Shown: positions 30,554 through 39,278 of the stretch, piece by piece | Layout: each line of letters opens with the position of its first letter | How positions within the stretch are numbered: position 1 is the first letter of the stretch | From: Acidihalobacter yilgarnensis | GTDB taxonomy: Bacteria; Pseudomonadota; Gammaproteobacteria; DSM-5130; Acidihalobacteraceae | Assembly (NCBI RefSeq): GCF_001753245.1 | Contig: NZ_CP017415.1 | Location: 186,001 to 250,000 of the forward strand | Reading direction: 5' to 3' | Length of the DNA stretch: 64,000 nt | Notes under the pieces: model-generated | Database searches by the model: none | Seen by the model: the letters and a program-made list of their open reading frames with translations, nothing else | What the model was told of the DNA's origin: nothing | Made by a program: the position numbers and the translations under genes

Positions 30554-31570
30554 TCAGCTGGGTTCGATATCGCGCAAGTGCCTGCCGACCGCCAACCAAG
30601 AGCCGCCAAGACCGAAGGCGATGCTCAGTACTAGCAGGCGCAGGGTAGCTCCCAGGCTTAGCCCGGTAAGGACATAGTCACTGCCGTAGAGGCCGGCCAG
30701 GCGGTTGATCGGGCCTGCAAGCAGCCATAGCGAGAGGGCCAGTAGGATCAACGCAAGCAGGCCACCGAGCAGACCCAGCCAGAAGCCTCCGTAGAGAAAC
30801 GGGCGGCGGATGAAGGCATCCGTCGCGCCGATGAGCTTGGCGACTTCGATTTCCTGGCGACGGTTGAGGATGTCGAGCCGGATTGTGTTGCCCACCACCA
30901 GCAGTACCGCGAGTGCCAACATGCCACCCACGACCCAGACGGCACGTTGGGCGATGGTGACGATGGCATACAGCCGCTCCACCCAGGCCAGATTTAATTG
31001 CGCGTCCGCGACCTCTGGGCGTGTCGCCAGATTTTGTCGTAATGCACGGATCTGAGTGGCCTGATGTCCTTGAAGGCGAGGGTAGACGATCACGACTGGT
31101 GGTAGCGGGTTGTTGGGTAGCGCGTCGAGTGCATCGCCGAAGCCGGCGGATTCGGCCAGTTCGGACAGACCCTGTTCGGGTGTGACCGTCTTGACGCGTT
31201 CGATACGCGGATCGTTGCGCAACTGGTTGGCAAGGTCGGTCATCGCTGGGTCGGAGGTGCCGGATTTGAGGTACAGGGTGATCTGTACGCCGCGATCCCA
31301 GCTGCCGGCTACTCGTTCGATATTGGTCAGTACCACGTAGAGTCCGGCAGGCAGTGCCAGTGCGATGCCGATGACGGCAACGGTCATTGCGCTGGCCGTG
31401 GGGGTGCGATACAGCTTGCCGAGGCTGAAAAAAAGTGCGCGCGCATGGTTGAGCAACCAGGCAGTCGGCCGGCGGTGAGAATCGCCGTTCCGGCGGCTGA
31501 TTCGCGCGACTTTCGGTTTTGGGGGCGATGCTGCCTTGCGTGGGCGCTTGCGGGGATTGCGGCCGATCAT
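30554..31570 (-). CDS. ftsX: Cell-division ABC transporter permease-like protein FtsX
   Basis: The 338-residue protein has four membrane helices and a periplasmic loop. It pairs with FtsE at the septum to control peptidoglycan hydrolases. A basic N-terminal tail of about 60 residues precedes the first helix (about 60-80). The periplasmic domain (about 85-210) and the QEIEVAKLIGATDAFIRRPFLYGGFW coupling segment are typical. It overlaps ftsE by four bases. Confidence 0.95.
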   Translation of the reverse strand: MIGRNPRKRPRKAASPPKPKVARISRRNGDSHRRPTAWLLNHARALFFSLGKLYRTPTASAMTVAVIGIALALPAGLYVVLTNIERVAGSWDRGVQITLYLKSGTSDPAMTDLANQLRNDPRIERVKTVTPEQGLSELAESAGFGDALDALPNNPLPPVVIVYPRLQGHQATQIRALRQNLATRPEVADAQLNLAWVERLYAIVTIAQRAVWVVGGMLALAVLLVVGNTIRLDILNRRQEIEVAKLIGATDAFIRRPFLYGGFWLGLLGGLLALILLALSLWLLAGPINRLAGLYGSDYVLTGLSLGATLRLLVLSIAFGLGGSWLAVGRHLRDIEPS

Positions 31571-32247
31571 CGGTGCGGCACCGCGTGGGTGGGGTCGTCG
31601 TCGAGGCGTCCGGCATAAAGGCCGATCACGCGTTTGTCCATGAGTCGGATGAGTTCATGGTCATGACTTGCGACCAACACAGTCACCCCGACCCGGTTGA
31701 ACTCGTCGAACAGGCTCATCACCTCCAGCGACAGCTCAGGGTCGAGATTACCCGTAGGCTCGTCGGCGAGCAGGATGGGTGGCTTATTGACCACCGCACG
31801 GGCGATACCGACGCGCTGCTGCTCGCCGGTGGATAGCGTGATCGGCAGCGCGCGCTCCTTGTGCAGCAGGCCGACCTTGTCGAGCGAAGCGCGCACACGG
31901 CGCAGGATTTCCGCGTGACGCAGGCCGGCGATGACCAGAGGCAGGGCGACGTTGTCGCCCACGCTGCGATCGTGCAGCAGGTGATGGTCCTGAAAGATCA
32001 TGCCGATCTGACGGCGATAATAGGGGATTTGCCGATTGCCGATGGTCTGCAGGTTGCGGCCGTTGATCACGATTTGTCCGCGCGAGGGACGCTCGATCAT
32101 CGCGATCAGCTTGAGCAGCGTGCTCTTGCCGGCGCCGGAGTGCCCGGTGAGGAAGGCCATTTCGCCAGCGTCGAGTTCCAGGTTTACGTCGGCAAGGGCC
32201 TCCTGGCCGGTGGTATAGCGTTTGCCGACGTGCTGCAGGAAGATCAT
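31567..32247 (-). CDS. ftsE: Cell-division ATP-binding protein FtsE
   Basis: The 226-residue ABC ATPase is the cytoplasmic partner of FtsX. Walker A is GHSGAGKST, the signature motif is LSTGEQQRVGIARA, and Walker B is PILLADEPTGNLD. The ATG at 32247 gives the usual N-terminus MIFLQHVGKRY and follows the ftsY stop by four bases; the longer in-frame start would lie inside ftsY. Confidence 0.97.
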   Translation of the reverse strand: MIFLQHVGKRYTTGQEALADVNLELDAGEMAFLTGHSGAGKSTLLKLIAMIERPSRGQIVINGRNLQTIGNRQIPYYRRQIGMIFQDHHLLHDRSVGDNVALPLVIAGLRHAEILRRVRASLDKVGLLHKERALPITLSTGEQQRVGIARAVVNKPPILLADEPTGNLDPELSLEVMSLFDEFNRVGVTVLVASHDHELIRLMDKRVIGLYAGRLDDDPTHAVPHR

Positions 32248-32251
32248 GTGT

Positions 32252-33364
32252 CTAGTCGTCTGTCGCGGCGTGCTCCGCCAATAGGGCCGAGACGAATTCA
32301 TCAGCCGCGAAGGGACGCAGATCGTCGATCGCTTCGCCGACGCCGATGAAGCGGATCGGAATGCCGACTTGCTGTGCGATAGCGAACAGGATGCCGCCCT
32401 TGGCAGTGCCGTCGAGCTTGGTCACCGTGATCCCGGTCAGCCCCAGGGCATTGTGAAACTCGCGGGCCTGCACCAGCGCGTTCTGCCCGATGCCGGCATC
32501 CACCACGAGCATGATCTCGTGGGGGGCGTCCTGATCCAGTTTGGCGATCACGCGCTTGACCTTGCGCAGTTCGTCCATGAGGTTGGTCTGGGTGTGCAGC
32601 CGCCCGGCGGTGTCCGCGATCAGCACATCGACATCGCGCGCACGGGCTGCTTGTAGGCCATCGAAGATGACCGAGGCGCTGTCCGCGCCGCTGCCCTGGG
32701 AGATCACCTGGATCTCGTTGCGCGCGCCCCAGGCTTGCAGTTGCTCCACTGCGGCGGCGCGAAAGGTGTCGCCCGCCGCCAGTATCACCGATTTACCCTC
32801 GGTCTGCAGATGCTTGGCGAGCTTGCCGATGGTGGTCGTTTTGCCGGCGCCGTTGATGCCGACCATGAGGATGACATAGGGCCGTCGAGACGCATCGATG
32901 GTCAGCGGTCGGGCCACGGGCTGCAGGATTGCGGTCATGTTTTCGCGCAGCGCCGCGAACAGGGCCTCGGCATCGCCGAGCTGCTTGCGCCGCACGCGCG
33001 CGGTCAGATCGTCGATGATGCGCGTGGTGGCTTCGATGCCCACGTCCGCCATCAGCAACCGCGTTTCGAGTTCCTCCAGCAGCGCATCGTCGATGGCCTT
33101 GCGACCAAGCAGCAGCGAGGCGACGCCGCCGGTCAGGCCACGCCCTGTCTTGGACAGCCCTTTGCGTAGTCGGGAGAACAACCCACCGCGCGGGGCATCC
33201 GGGGCGGCTACCGACGGTGCCGTCGGTGGCGATGAGGGTGCCGGTGTTTCAGGTGTGGAGGCCGTTTGCGCGGGCGCAATTTCGCCGCCGTCGTTCTCGA
33301 CCGGCTGCGCGTTTTCGGGGGTATCCTGATCCGGTGACTTCTTGCGTCTTATGAAACCGAACAT
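32252..33364 (-). CDS. ftsY: Signal recognition particle receptor FtsY
   Basis: The 370-residue SRP GTPase targets nascent membrane proteins. An acidic/Pro-Ala-rich A domain (about residues 10-60) precedes the NG domain with P-loop GINGAGKTTT, DTAGRLHTQTNLM and TKLDGTAKGG. It is first in ftsYEX and divergent from rsmD. Confidence 0.97.
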   Translation of the reverse strand: MFGFIRRKKSPDQDTPENAQPVENDGGEIAPAQTASTPETPAPSSPPTAPSVAAPDAPRGGLFSRLRKGLSKTGRGLTGGVASLLLGRKAIDDALLEELETRLLMADVGIEATTRIIDDLTARVRRKQLGDAEALFAALRENMTAILQPVARPLTIDASRRPYVILMVGINGAGKTTTIGKLAKHLQTEGKSVILAAGDTFRAAAVEQLQAWGARNEIQVISQGSGADSASVIFDGLQAARARDVDVLIADTAGRLHTQTNLMDELRKVKRVIAKLDQDAPHEIMLVVDAGIGQNALVQAREFHNALGLTGITVTKLDGTAKGGILFAIAQQVGIPIRFIGVGEAIDDLRPFAADEFVSALLAEHAATDD

Positions 33365-33500
33365 AATGGCGGCATTCCCGGCCGGTGTAATCGAAATTGG
33401 AGAGCATGCACATGCTAGCAGGAGCGCGCCGCTCGCGTAATCCGCAGTACGCGGTATTAGGTCGATTTAAGGCCCGTTGCGTCATTATTCGGAGCGCGTA

Positions 33501-34121
33501 ATGGCGGTGACGCGGAAGCGCCGTGGTAATCCGCGCGCAGGGGCGGCCAACCAGCTGCGCATTATCGGTGGCCGCTGGCGGGGGCGGCGCATCGATTTTC
33601 CAGATGCCCCCGGCTTGCGCCCGACCATCGACCGGGTGCGTGAGACGCTGTTCAATTGGTTGCAATGGGCGCTGCCCGGCAGCGTTTGCCTGGATCTGTT
33701 CGCGGGTAGTGGCGCATTGGGTCTAGAGGCTGCGTCGCGCGGGGCGGCCGAGGTTGTGATGATCGAGTCCGCGCCGCAGGTGGCTGCGTGCTTGAGAGAG
33801 AATGCCGCGCGCTTCGGCGCCATCGGAGTGGATGTCGTGAACACGACCGCCCAGGCGTATCTGCAGAACCCGACGCGGACGTTCGACATCGTGTTTCTCG
33901 ATCCGCCGTTCGCGCATGATTTGCTGGCGCCGACGTTGTCGGCGCTGGTGGACGGCGGTTGGCTGCGCCCCGGGGCCTGGGTGTATCTGGAATACCCGGC
34001 GGACGCAGGTATGCCGACATTGCCGCCCGGTCTGACGTTGAGTCGTCAGCAACGTGCCGGGCAGGCGGCCTATGCCCTGGCGCGCTGGCAAACGAAGACA
34101 GATAGCGTCGCCGATTGGTGA
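33501..34121 (+). CDS. rsmD: 16S rRNA (guanine-966-N2)-methyltransferase RsmD
   Basis: The 206-residue SAM-dependent enzyme methylates G966 of 16S rRNA. LRIIGGRWRGRRIDFP and GLRPTIDRVRETLFNWL open the domain, LDLFAGSGALGLEAASRG is the SAM site and DIVFLDPPF is the NPPY-type catalytic motif. The ATG at 33501 is chosen because GGAG lies eight to ten bases upstream. Confidence 0.95.
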   Translation: MAVTRKRRGNPRAGAANQLRIIGGRWRGRRIDFPDAPGLRPTIDRVRETLFNWLQWALPGSVCLDLFAGSGALGLEAASRGAAEVVMIESAPQVAACLRENAARFGAIGVDVVNTTAQAYLQNPTRTFDIVFLDPPFAHDLLAPTLSALVDGGWLRPGAWVYLEYPADAGMPTLPPGLTLSRQQRAGQAAYALARWQTKTDSVADW

Positions 34122-34158
34122 CGGGCTGCATCAAATTAATATTGGTACATACTCGGCA

Positions 34159-34180
34159 GGGGGAGTGATCAATATCCCCC
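34159..34180 (+). repeat. Hairpin upstream of rmuC
   Basis: GGGGGA and TCCCCC flank a ten-base loop just before the rmuC ribosome site. It may act as the rsmD end or in the rmuC leader; no U-run follows. Confidence 0.3.
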
Positions 34181-34201
34181 GTCGTAGTGGAGGTAGTGAT
34201 C

Positions 34202-35728
34202 GTGCTGGAATCTTGGTATTTGGCGGCAGTCATTGCCGCCGGCGTCGCCGCCGGCTGGCTGTTGCGTCATTTGTTTGCCATCGGCGCCAGACGTGTGCTG
34301 CAGTCGCGTCTGGAGGCCACCGAGACGCGTGTGGAAGAATTGCGCCCGGCGTTGGCCGAATCCGAGCGCCTGCGCACTGAGTTACACGAACGCCTGATCG
34401 AGCGCGAGCGCGGCTTTGCCGAACTGGCCGGCCGCAGCGAAGGTGAGCGTCGGCGGGTGACAGAATTGCTGGCAGAGCTGCAGGCAAGGACGGCGGCGCT
34501 GGATTCGGAGCGCGAGCTGACCACCGAACTGCAGCGAGATCTGGCCGAGCTGCGCGAACGTCTGATCCAGGAGCGTCGTGGCTCCACTGAGAAGCTCGCC
34601 TTGTTGGAGGAGGCGCGCACCAATCTGGCGGATGCCTTCAAGGCGCTTTCCTCCGAGGCCCTCAAGCACAACAACGAATCCTTCCTGCGCCTGGCCCAGG
34701 AGAACCTGAGTCGTTTCCAGGAGGGTGCGCAGTCCGATCTGACGAAACGCCAGAAGGCCATCGAGGAATTGACTCGGCCGATTCGCGAATCGCTCAGCAA
34801 GGTCGACGGCACGCTGGGCGAGATGGAAAAGTCACGGGTATCCGCCTATAGCGCGCTAGACCAGCAGCTCCAGTCCTTGCTCAAGCACCACCTGCCGCAA
34901 TTGCATGCCGAGACGGCCAATCTGGTGAAGGCCCTGCGCCAGCCGGCCGCGCGTGGCCGCTGGGGCGAAGTGCAGCTTAAGCGGGTGGTGGAAATGGCTG
35001 GCATGCTTGAGCACTGCGACTTCGACGAACAGGTCAGCCAGAATACCGAGGGTGGCCGGTTGCGTCCGGACATGATCGTCAACCTGCCGGGTGGGCGGCG
35101 TATCGTGGTCGACGCCAAGGCGCCGGTGGATGCCTACCTCACCGCCGTCGAGGCGCCCGACGAGATCACGCGCGAAGCAGCGTTGCTGCGCCACGGTCAG
35201 CAGGTGCGTACGCACATCAGTCAGCTAGGCCGCAAGAGCTACTTCGAGCAGTTCGAGCCTTCGCCGGAGTTTGTCGTCATGTTTGTGCCCGGCGAAGCCT
35301 TCTTTTCCGCCGCATTGGCGCAGGACCCGAACCTCATTGAGTTTGGTGCCGAACAACGTGTGATTCCGGCCAGCCCGACCACACTGATCGCCCTGCTCAA
35401 GGCGGTCGCTTACGGCTGGCGCCAGGAGGCCATGGCGCGCAATGCCGTGGAGGTTGCCGCGCTGGGCAAGGAGCTGTACGACCGCATCGCCACACTGGCC
35501 AAGCACTGGGAGGCGGTCGGTAGCCGACTCGATCAGGCGGTCGATGCCTACAACAAATCGGTGGGTACGCTGGAGCGGCGCGTGCTGCCCAGCGCGCGCA
35601 AGTTCCGCGATCTCAAGACGGTGGCCGCGGATGCCGAGATCGATCCGCTGAGTCCTCTGACGGAAGAGACCCGGCGCCTAACCGCGGCCGAATTCGATGT
35701 TGTGGCATCACCGGATATGACGGACTGA
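34202..35728 (+). CDS. rmuC: DNA recombination protein RmuC
   Basis: The 508-residue protein has an N-terminal membrane segment (about residues 4-20), a long coiled coil (about 30-180) and a C-terminal PD-(D/E)XK-like nuclease domain around RGRWGEVQLKRVVEMAGM and GGRRIVVDAKAPVDAY. RmuC limits inversions at short inverted repeats. The GTG at 34202 is chosen because GGAGG sits eight bases upstream; a GTG at 34187 is also in frame. Confidence 0.95.
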   Translation: MLESWYLAAVIAAGVAAGWLLRHLFAIGARRVLQSRLEATETRVEELRPALAESERLRTELHERLIERERGFAELAGRSEGERRRVTELLAELQARTAALDSERELTTELQRDLAELRERLIQERRGSTEKLALLEEARTNLADAFKALSSEALKHNNESFLRLAQENLSRFQEGAQSDLTKRQKAIEELTRPIRESLSKVDGTLGEMEKSRVSAYSALDQQLQSLLKHHLPQLHAETANLVKALRQPAARGRWGEVQLKRVVEMAGMLEHCDFDEQVSQNTEGGRLRPDMIVNLPGGRRIVVDAKAPVDAYLTAVEAPDEITREAALLRHGQQVRTHISQLGRKSYFEQFEPSPEFVVMFVPGEAFFSAALAQDPNLIEFGAEQRVIPASPTTLIALLKAVAYGWRQEAMARNAVEVAALGKELYDRIATLAKHWEAVGSRLDQAVDAYNKSVGTLERRVLPSARKFRDLKTVAADAEIDPLSPLTEETRRLTAAEFDVVASPDMTD

Positions 35729-35829
35729 GGACGGTCTCACCCGCATTTTTCGTTTGCTCAAAACCTTGTTGGCGTTATTGGGTCATCATCGCGAGCGAGC
35801 GGCAAAGTTCTGGGCTACGTGAACAGGCC

Positions 35830-36903
35830 CTAGTTGCGCAGCCCCACAAGGGGATTGTCAGGATCGATGTCATCCATGAAGGGTTTACGTCGCTCGGTGT
35901 GGGTGAGCTGGTAGACGAGCCCAATCCAGTTGCTGACCACGGCCTCGGCGGTATCGTGCCAGGTGTTGTCCAGCCGCGGCAGCAGCAGATGCTCGGGTAG
36001 CTCGGGCATGGCGTCGCCCTCGTGCCGGGCCTGCTTGACGCGCAGGCGATATTCGCGCAGCACGGCCTGCGACCAACCATCGAAATAGCCCGTTACGAAG
36101 GGCGGATAGTCCTCCAGTTCGCCGGCGAGGTAGCGACGCAGCTCGCGCTTGTACTCCTTGAGCAGCGAAATGGTGTCGTACTCGGGATGTCCTTGACAGA
36201 ACACGAAGCGGAAGCCGTCGGCGCTGGTGGCCAGATGCACGCCGATCTCGTCGCTTTCCGCCAGTACGCGCAGCCCGGCCTGCCGGAACTGGACCCGCGT
36301 GACTGCGTTCCAGCGCGAATGCGGCACGTCGAAGCGCGTGTTGATACCGTCCACCAGGGGGTGTGCCGGGTCGATCACGCGATGCGGATAGACGCCCCAG
36401 ATCTTCGCTGGTCGCGGCTCGCGGCGCTGACCGTAGCGCAGCTCCAGCACCGCGTGCGTGGCGAGGCAGGAGCACAGCGTCGAGGTCACGTTCTCCCAGG
36501 CCCATTCGATGATCTGGCTCAGCGGTTGCCAGAAGGGCTGGGTGGACAGCTCCGGTCCGATCACGTTGGCGCCGGTGATGATGAGCGCGTCCAGCCCTTG
36601 TTCGCGCAGATCCTCGAAGCGCTCGTAATAGCGCTCGACGTGCTCGCGCGCGGCCTCGCCGCGAGGCAGTTCCGGCAGGGTGAAGGGGTGCACGTAGAAC
36701 TGCGCGATCGGGTTGCTCTGCGCCACCAGCCGCAGGAACTGGCGCTCGGTTGCCGCCAGCGCCTTGTCGGGCATCATGTTGAGCAGCCCGATGTGCAGCT
36801 CGCGGATGTCCTGGTTGCGGGCACGGTGCGGCGAGAGTACCCGCAATCCCTCGTCGCGCAGGCGCTCGAAGGTCGGCAGGCTGTTGTGGGCGACGATCGG
36901 CAC
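35830..36903 (-). CDS. metA: Homoserine O-succinyltransferase/acetyltransferase MetA
   Basis: The 357-residue glutamine-amidotransferase-like enzyme acylates homoserine in methionine synthesis. TSTLCSCLATHAVLE holds the catalytic Cys (Cys146 by alignment), and CQGHPEYD holds the His and Glu of the triad. LNMMPDKALAATERQFLRL is the N-terminal signature. Succinyl versus acetyl specificity cannot be decided by eye. The protein is about 45 residues longer than E. coli MetA at the C-terminus. It starts three bases after the P-loop ATPase gene, so the two are probably co-transcribed. Confidence 0.94.
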   Translation of the reverse strand: MPIVAHNSLPTFERLRDEGLRVLSPHRARNQDIRELHIGLLNMMPDKALAATERQFLRLVAQSNPIAQFYVHPFTLPELPRGEAAREHVERYYERFEDLREQGLDALIITGANVIGPELSTQPFWQPLSQIIEWAWENVTSTLCSCLATHAVLELRYGQRREPRPAKIWGVYPHRVIDPAHPLVDGINTRFDVPHSRWNAVTRVQFRQAGLRVLAESDEIGVHLATSADGFRFVFCQGHPEYDTISLLKEYKRELRRYLAGELEDYPPFVTGYFDGWSQAVLREYRLRVKQARHEGDAMPELPEHLLLPRLDNTWHDTAEAVVSNWIGLVYQLTHTERRKPFMDDIDPDNPLVGLRN

Positions 36904-36905
36904 CC

Positions 36906-37748
36906 TCAGTCCCTCGCGATCGCCGCTTCGAGCAGGGCGAGAAAGTCCTGCTCGTCGCGCACCCCCGCTACCTCCTTGGAGGTCACGGTATAACCTTGCC
37001 GCGCCAGCGCCTCGTAGCGTGGCAGGCGCGAGCGGAACAGGCGCGGGAAGATCCAGCGGGTGAAGTCGTCGGGATTCATCTGCGCGGCATATTCGAAGCC
37101 GTTCTCACGCAGGTACACGGCGAGCTGTTCCTCCAGGAACGCGCGCCGGTAGTACAACGGCTTGGGTGCCTTCTGCGCGCGTCGGATGAGGGTGTCTTCC
37201 TCCTCCTGATCGGTGACCTTGATGTAGAGCATCAGCGTGTGTTCGACCAGCAGGTCGATCACGCCGGGCTCGTCCAGCTCGCACAAGGAGCCGCCGACAT
37301 CGTTCACGAAGTGTCCGTAGCCGTAGATCTGTCGCGCCTTTTCGATGAAATCGGGCACGTCGTACATGGCACGGATCTCACCCTCGCGGTAAGCCGCCTG
37401 GCGGCGGTGGAAATCCTCCAGCTCGACGCCACCCAGTTCCGGGTTGCCGAGCTTGCCGACGAAGGACAGCACGGGGCCGGGATCGTTGATCTTGATGTTG
37501 TTGCGGATGTAGATCCAGTCCTTGCGCAGCAGGTCGCGCAGGAAGGGCACCTGCATCGCCTGCGCCTTGATCATGTCGAGGATCGCCTCGTCGAGGTAGC
37601 GCGTGCCGATGCGGTAGTCGCCTGCATAATGGAACCAGTCGTGCTCGCGCAGCAGCGACGACAGATAGGTCTTGCCCACCCCGGACATGCCGATCAGGGT
37701 GACCTTCTTGTGTGGCCACCGGCGGAATTCGTCGACGCTGAATTTCAC
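36906..37748 (-). CDS. P-loop ATPase of unknown function, coupled to metA
   Basis: The 280-residue protein has an N-terminal P-loop GMSGVGKT (residues 20-27) and a nucleotide-kinase-like core. Conserved-looking segments include HYAGDYRIGTRYLDEAILDMI, NDVGGSLCELDEPGVIDLL and MNPDDFTRWIFPRLFRSRLPRYEALA. Similar ATPases occur in other proteobacteria, but I know no assigned function. The stop is two bases before the metA start, which suggests coupled translation. A regulatory or kinase role connected with methionine supply is a guess. Confidence 0.8.
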   Translation of the reverse strand: MKFSVDEFRRWPHKKVTLIGMSGVGKTYLSSLLREHDWFHYAGDYRIGTRYLDEAILDMIKAQAMQVPFLRDLLRKDWIYIRNNIKINDPGPVLSFVGKLGNPELGGVELEDFHRRQAAYREGEIRAMYDVPDFIEKARQIYGYGHFVNDVGGSLCELDEPGVIDLLVEHTLMLYIKVTDQEEEDTLIRRAQKAPKPLYYRRAFLEEQLAVYLRENGFEYAAQMNPDDFTRWIFPRLFRSRLPRYEALARQGYTVTSKEVAGVRDEQDFLALLEAAIARD

Positions 37749-37908
37749 GCTTCGCTCCGTGTCGAAAAGAGGCCATTATCCGGCATCGTCGGCCCTGGCG
37801 GGAAGCGCCCGCTATGGCAGACCCCGAAACGGGCGCAGATTGTCGGCATTGCGGCCGCCCGCTATCGTGGCATGACGACCCTTCACCGACGGAATCCGAA
37901 CGCCCTCC

Positions 37909-39054
37909 ATGCGCCTGCGCAACACCCTCATCGTGCTCTACTGCACCGTCGTTTCGGTGGCCATTCTTTACGAACACCAGGCCTTGCTGCCGCTGTTCGC
38001 GCGCCAATGGGGCGTTAGCCCGGCCGACGTCGCGCTGCTCACCACCGTCACCATGACGCCGCTCGCGATCGCGCCGCTGGTCTACGGTTACGTGCTTGAA
38101 CGTGTATCCGCGCGTCGCCTGCTGGTGATCGGTCTGGCCGTGCTGACCGTGGTACAGCTGGTGTTGGCGCAAGGGCCCGGCTATGGCGCTTTCCTGCTGC
38201 TGCGCGGCCTGGAAGGCCTCATCCTGCCCGCTGTGCTCACTGCGCTGATGACCTACAGCTCCGCCATCGGCGGTCCCGCTGGCGGACGACGCGCCATCAC
38301 GCTCTACATCGCTGCGACCATCGTCGGGGGTTTCAGCGGACGTACCTTCTCCGGCGTGATCGCCAATTACCTGGATTGGCAGGCCGCCTTCTGGATGTGG
38401 TCCGCGTTGGCCGCCTTGGCGCTGCTCTCGACGCGTTGGCTGGACTCCGACCCGCGCGCAAACCTCGGTCGCGTGCGCTGGCCGGAAGTGCGTACGATGA
38501 TCGCGCGGCCGGTCAACCGGCTCGGCTTCGCGGCGGCCTTTCTGCTGTTCTTCGTGTTCGCGGCGATGATGAACTTCCTGCCGTTTCGCATGCATCAGCT
38601 CGACCCCGGCATCACTCAGGGCGCGGTTGCCTGGGTCTACGCCGGCTACCTCGTCGGCGTCGTCGTGCCGTTGTCGTCGCTGTGGTTGATCCGTCGCCTC
38701 GGCGGCGAACGGCGCACCCTGCTCACCGGCTGCGCGGTGTATCTCGCCGGGTTGACGATGCTCGCGCTCGGCGGGCTGCCCTGGATCTATTTCGGCATGT
38801 TCGTCTTCGCCGCCGGTATGTTCACCTTGCACAGCGTGCTCACGGCCTATCTCAACCACCTGGAGCCGCGCCGCAAGGGTCTGGTCAACGGGCTTTACGT
38901 CTCCAGCTACTACAGCGGCGGCGCATTCGGCTCCTATCTGCCCGGCGTGGTCTACGAACAGGCCGGCTGGCTGTCATACAGTCTGCTGCTGCTGGTCTTG
39001 CTGCTGTTGCTCGGCGCCATCCTCTGGCGCATGCCGAGTGCCGTGCCCGCCTAG
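37909..39054 (+). CDS. Major facilitator superfamily transporter
   Basis: The 381-residue protein has about twelve membrane helices, with the MFS motif region LVYGYVLERVSARRLLVIG between helices 2 and 3 and GLVNGLYVSSYYSGGAFGSYLPG in the second half. Substrate is unknown. It is divergent from the ATPase-metA pair and may export a methionine-pathway compound, but nothing in sequence shows this. Confidence 0.88.
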   Translation: MRLRNTLIVLYCTVVSVAILYEHQALLPLFARQWGVSPADVALLTTVTMTPLAIAPLVYGYVLERVSARRLLVIGLAVLTVVQLVLAQGPGYGAFLLLRGLEGLILPAVLTALMTYSSAIGGPAGGRRAITLYIAATIVGGFSGRTFSGVIANYLDWQAAFWMWSALAALALLSTRWLDSDPRANLGRVRWPEVRTMIARPVNRLGFAAAFLLFFVFAAMMNFLPFRMHQLDPGITQGAVAWVYAGYLVGVVVPLSSLWLIRRLGGERRTLLTGCAVYLAGLTMLALGGLPWIYFGMFVFAAGMFTLHSVLTAYLNHLEPRRKGLVNGLYVSSYYSGGAFGSYLPGVVYEQAGWLSYSLLLLVLLLLLGAILWRMPSAVPA

Positions 39055-39278
39055 TCCACGTTATGGAATGTCGCCGGGCCGTCTCTTCGGCCGCGTAGCG
39101 CACCGCGCGTTCGTGTTGCAAGCCTTGAGGGCGCGGGCAGGGCGGGGGTGACGTAGCTCACGCGGTATTTCGAGAAGATCCCGATACCTTCCGGTCGATG
39201 CACCGTGCACGTGCTATATAAGACAGAAGACTTAAGAAGCCGTTATAGCGGCTCGATCATCGACCAAAGGGGAGAATC
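39055..39278. other. Leader region of the ABC transporter operon
   Basis: The 224-base gap contains a small hairpin after the MFS gene (GGCCG/CGGCC), a TATATA at 39215-39220 without a clear -35 box, and a hairpin AGCCG-TTATAG-CGGCT at 39238-39253. The operon promoter probably lies here, but no operator is recognised. Confidence 0.35.

Noticed and set aside
37800-37850. GCGCCCG...CGGGCGC inverted repeat in the metA-ATPase/MFS divergent region considered as a regulator site
   Set aside because: The arms are short, GC-rich and 18 bases or more apart, which is expected by chance in this composition.
37378-38859. 493-codon minus-strand open frame
   Set aside because: It spans the ATPase gene in another frame and the MFS gene antisense; composition is not protein-like.
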